From Nocardioides nematodiphilus (GTDB lineage Bacteria > Actinomycetota > Actinomycetes > Propionibacteriales > Nocardioidaceae), in contig NZ_JAIWOY010000008.1 of NCBI RefSeq assembly GCF_020216525.1, positions 124,001-188,000 on the forward strand: a stretch of DNA of 64,000 nucleotides, given 5' to 3'. A program made the position numbers and the translations under genes. How positions within the stretch are numbered: the stretch's first letter is position 1; every line of letters starts with the position of its first letter. The notes beneath the pieces are model-generated. The model was not told the origin of the DNA. It saw only the letters and a program-made list of their open reading frames with translations, and did no database searches. This document shows, piece after piece, positions 62,438 to 64,000 of the stretch.

Positions 62438-64000
62438 TCAGCCGCGCGGGATCTCGACCATCTCGTACGACTCGATGACGTCGCCTTCCTTGATGCCACC
62501 GTAGCCACGGAGCACCGCACCACACTCGAAGCCGGCGCGCACCTCGGTGACGTCGTCCTTCTCGCGCTTGAGCGAGGCCAGCGTGAGCTCCTCGACCACC
62601 GTGACGTTGTTCCGCAGCAGACGCGCCTTGGCGTTGCGGCGGATGACGCCGTCGGTGACGTAGCAACCGGCGATGGTGCCTTCCTTGTTGTCGACCTTCG
62701 ACGACTTGAAGATGGCACGGATCTCGGCGCGACCCAGGGACCGCTCCTCGAACTCCGGCTTGAGCATGCCCTTGAGCGCGGCCTCGATCTCCTCGATGGC
62801 CTGGTAGATGACCGTGTAGTAACGGATCTCCACGCCCTCCTTGTCGGCCATCTCGGTCGCCTTGCCCTGCGGGCGGACGTTGAAGCCGATGATGATCGCG
62901 TCGGAGGCGGCGGCCAGGTCGACGTTGGTCTCGGTGATCGCACCGACGCCGCGGTCGATGACCCGGATGGAGACCTCGTCGCCACCCACGTCGATCTTCG
63001 ACAGGGCGTCCTCGAGGGCCTCGACCGAGCCGGACACGTCGCCCTTGAGGATGAGGTTGAGCTCCTGGCTCTCGCCCTTCTCCATGGAGGCCATGAAGTC
63101 CTCGAGGGTGCGGCGGACGCGACGCTTGGCCTGCATGGCCGCACGCTCGCGCGCCTCGCGCTTCTCGGCGATCTGGCGGGCCATCCGGTCATCCTCGACG
63201 ACCAGGAAGTTCTGGCCGGCGCCGGGGACGGCGGAGAGACCGAGCACCATCGCGGGACGCGCAGGCGACGCCTCGGTGAGCTCGTTGCCGAACTCGTCGA
63301 GCATCGCACGGACACGACCGAAGGCCGGGCCGGCGACGATCGAGTCGCCGACACGCAGGGTGCCGCGCTGGACGAGGACCGTGGCGACCGGACCGCGACC
63401 GCGGTCGAGGTGCGCCTCGATGACCATGCCCTGAGCGTCCTGGGTCGGGTTGGCCCGCAGGTCGAGCGAGGCGTCGGCGGTGAGGACGACGGCCTCGAGC
63501 AGCTTGTCGAGGTTGAGGTTCGACTTGGCCGAGACGTCGACGAACATGGCGTCGCCGCCGTACTCCTCGGGCACCAGGCCGTACTCGGTCAGCTGGCCAC
63601 GGACCTTGGTCGGGTCGGCGTCCGGCTTGTCGATCTTGTTGACCGCGACCACAATCGGGACGCCGGCGGCCTTGGCGTGGTTGAGCGCCTCGACCGTCTG
63701 CGGCATGACACCGTCGTCGGCCGCGACCACCAGGATCGCGATGTCGGAGGACTGCGAACCGCGGGCACGCATGGCGGTGAACGCCTCGTGACCAGGGGTG
63801 TCGATGAAGGTGATCCGACGCTCTTCGCCGCCCACCTCGGTCGTCACCTGGTACGCACCGATGTGCTGGGTGATGCCACCGGCCTCGCCCGCCACCACGT
63901 TCGCGCTGCGCAGCGCGTCGAGGAGCTTGGTCTTACCGTGGTCGACGTGACCCATGACGGTCACGACCGGCGGACGGACGACCCACTCGGCCTCGTCACC
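62438..64000 (-). CDS. infB: Translation initiation factor IF-2, 3' part
   Basis: The last 520 residues of IF-2; the 5' end lies beyond the window at 64000. The GTPase domain has G1 [15 protein letters not shown]3 DTPGHE and G4 NKIDK. Domains II-IV follow, with the [12 protein letters not shown] region near the end and C-terminal EMVEIPRG. The piece begins [14 protein letters not shown] just before G1, so only the variable N-terminal region is missing. IF-2 positions fMet-tRNA on the 30S subunit. A GTG at 63964 is internal and not the true start. Confidence 0.97.
   Translation of the reverse strand, partial: GDEAEWVVRPPVVTVMGHVDHGKTKLLDALRSANVVAGEAGGITQHIGAYQVTTEVGGEERRITFIDTPGHEAFTAMRARGSQSSDIAILVVAADDGVMPQTVEALNHAKAAGVPIVVAVNKIDKPDADPTKVRGQLTEYGLVPEEYGGDAMFVDVSAKSNLNLDKLLEAVVLTADASLDLRANPTQDAQGMVIEAHLDRGRGPVATVLVQRGTLRVGDSIVAGPAFGRVRAMLDEFGNELTEASPARPAMVLGLSAVPGAGQNFLVVEDDRMARQIAEKREARERAAMQAKRRVRRTLEDFMASMEKGESQELNLILKGDVSGSVEALEDALSKIDVGGDEVSIRVIDRGVGAITETNVDLAAASDAIIIGFNVRPQGKATEMADKEGVEIRYYTVIYQAIEEIEAALKGMLKPEFEERSLGRAEIRAIFKSSKVDNKEGTIAGCYVTDGVIRRNAKARLLRNNVTVVEELTLASLKREKDDVTEVRAGFECGAVLRGYGGIKEGDVIESYEMVEIPRG

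Overview
The window is GC-rich (about 70% by eye) with GTG and TTG starts and very tight gene packing. Its gene set (ctaE-qcrCAB plus ctaCDF, an AdoK-type adenosine kinase, PspA with PspAA/PspAB, DUF3043, the infB-rbfA-truB-ribF-rpsO-pnp block) points to an actinobacterium. I would guess Propionibacteriales, close to Nocardioides; this is inference from gene content, not from a search. The window carries chromosomal core genes with accessory blocks between them. I see no rRNA, tRNA, transposase or CRISPR.

Region 1 (1-10 kb): the bc1-aa3 respiratory chain. ctaE-qcrC-qcrA-qcrB run rightward and ctaC-ctaD-ctaF leftward, with a flavin-dependent oxidoreductase and an L,D-transpeptidase between them. 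Region 2 (10-12.7 kb): a cysteine desulfurase/TusA pair, adenosine kinase and a small unknown gene that diverges from adoK across two operator-like dyads. Region 3 (12.8-16 kb): a three-gene type-VII-like unit (115-aa ESX-like protein, 733-aa WXG protein, lipoprotein). The last two share a conserved C-terminal module. Region 4 (16-26.4 kb, leftward): a complete Tad/Flp pilus operon that ends with a LysM/BTAD membrane protein, a lipoprotein and a PKD protein. Region 5 (26.5-31.4 kb): a divergent 1504-aa EccC/EssC-like ATPase and a WXG100-size protein closed by a strong terminator. The Tad operon is thus flanked on both sides by type-VII-like parts.

Region 6 (31.6-34.7 kb): ErpA-like Fe-S carrier, glycerate kinase, quinolinate synthase NadA and a PhnA-family protein. 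Region 7 (34.9-43 kb, leftward): a seven-gene operon with a membrane fusion protein, MacB-type ATPase and permease, a repeat-containing lipoprotein, a second fusion protein with a 15-bp tandem repeat, and an OmpR/histidine-kinase pair. A tandem 11-bp repeat in its promoter region could be the site for its own response regulator. Region 8 (43.1-46.4 kb): the envelope-stress cluster pspA-pspAA-htpX-pspAB and a DUF3043 gene.

Region 9 (46.4-64 kb): dapB, a methyltransferase, a large secreted protein, an M16 protease, pnp and rpsO; then an L,D-transpeptidase-like protein, an MMPL transporter, a NarL-type two-component system and a TerC/DUF475 protein; then ribF, truB, rbfA and the 3' part of infB. 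The translation/RNA-processing block normally runs infB-rbfA-truB-ribF-rpsO-pnp; here about 6 kb of envelope and regulatory genes sit between ribF and rpsO.

Most genes sit in operons with 1-bp (TGATG) or 4-bp (GTGA/ATGA) overlaps, and these overlaps decide many starts. The most promising material for new biology is the type-VII/Tad region at 12.4-31.4 kb.
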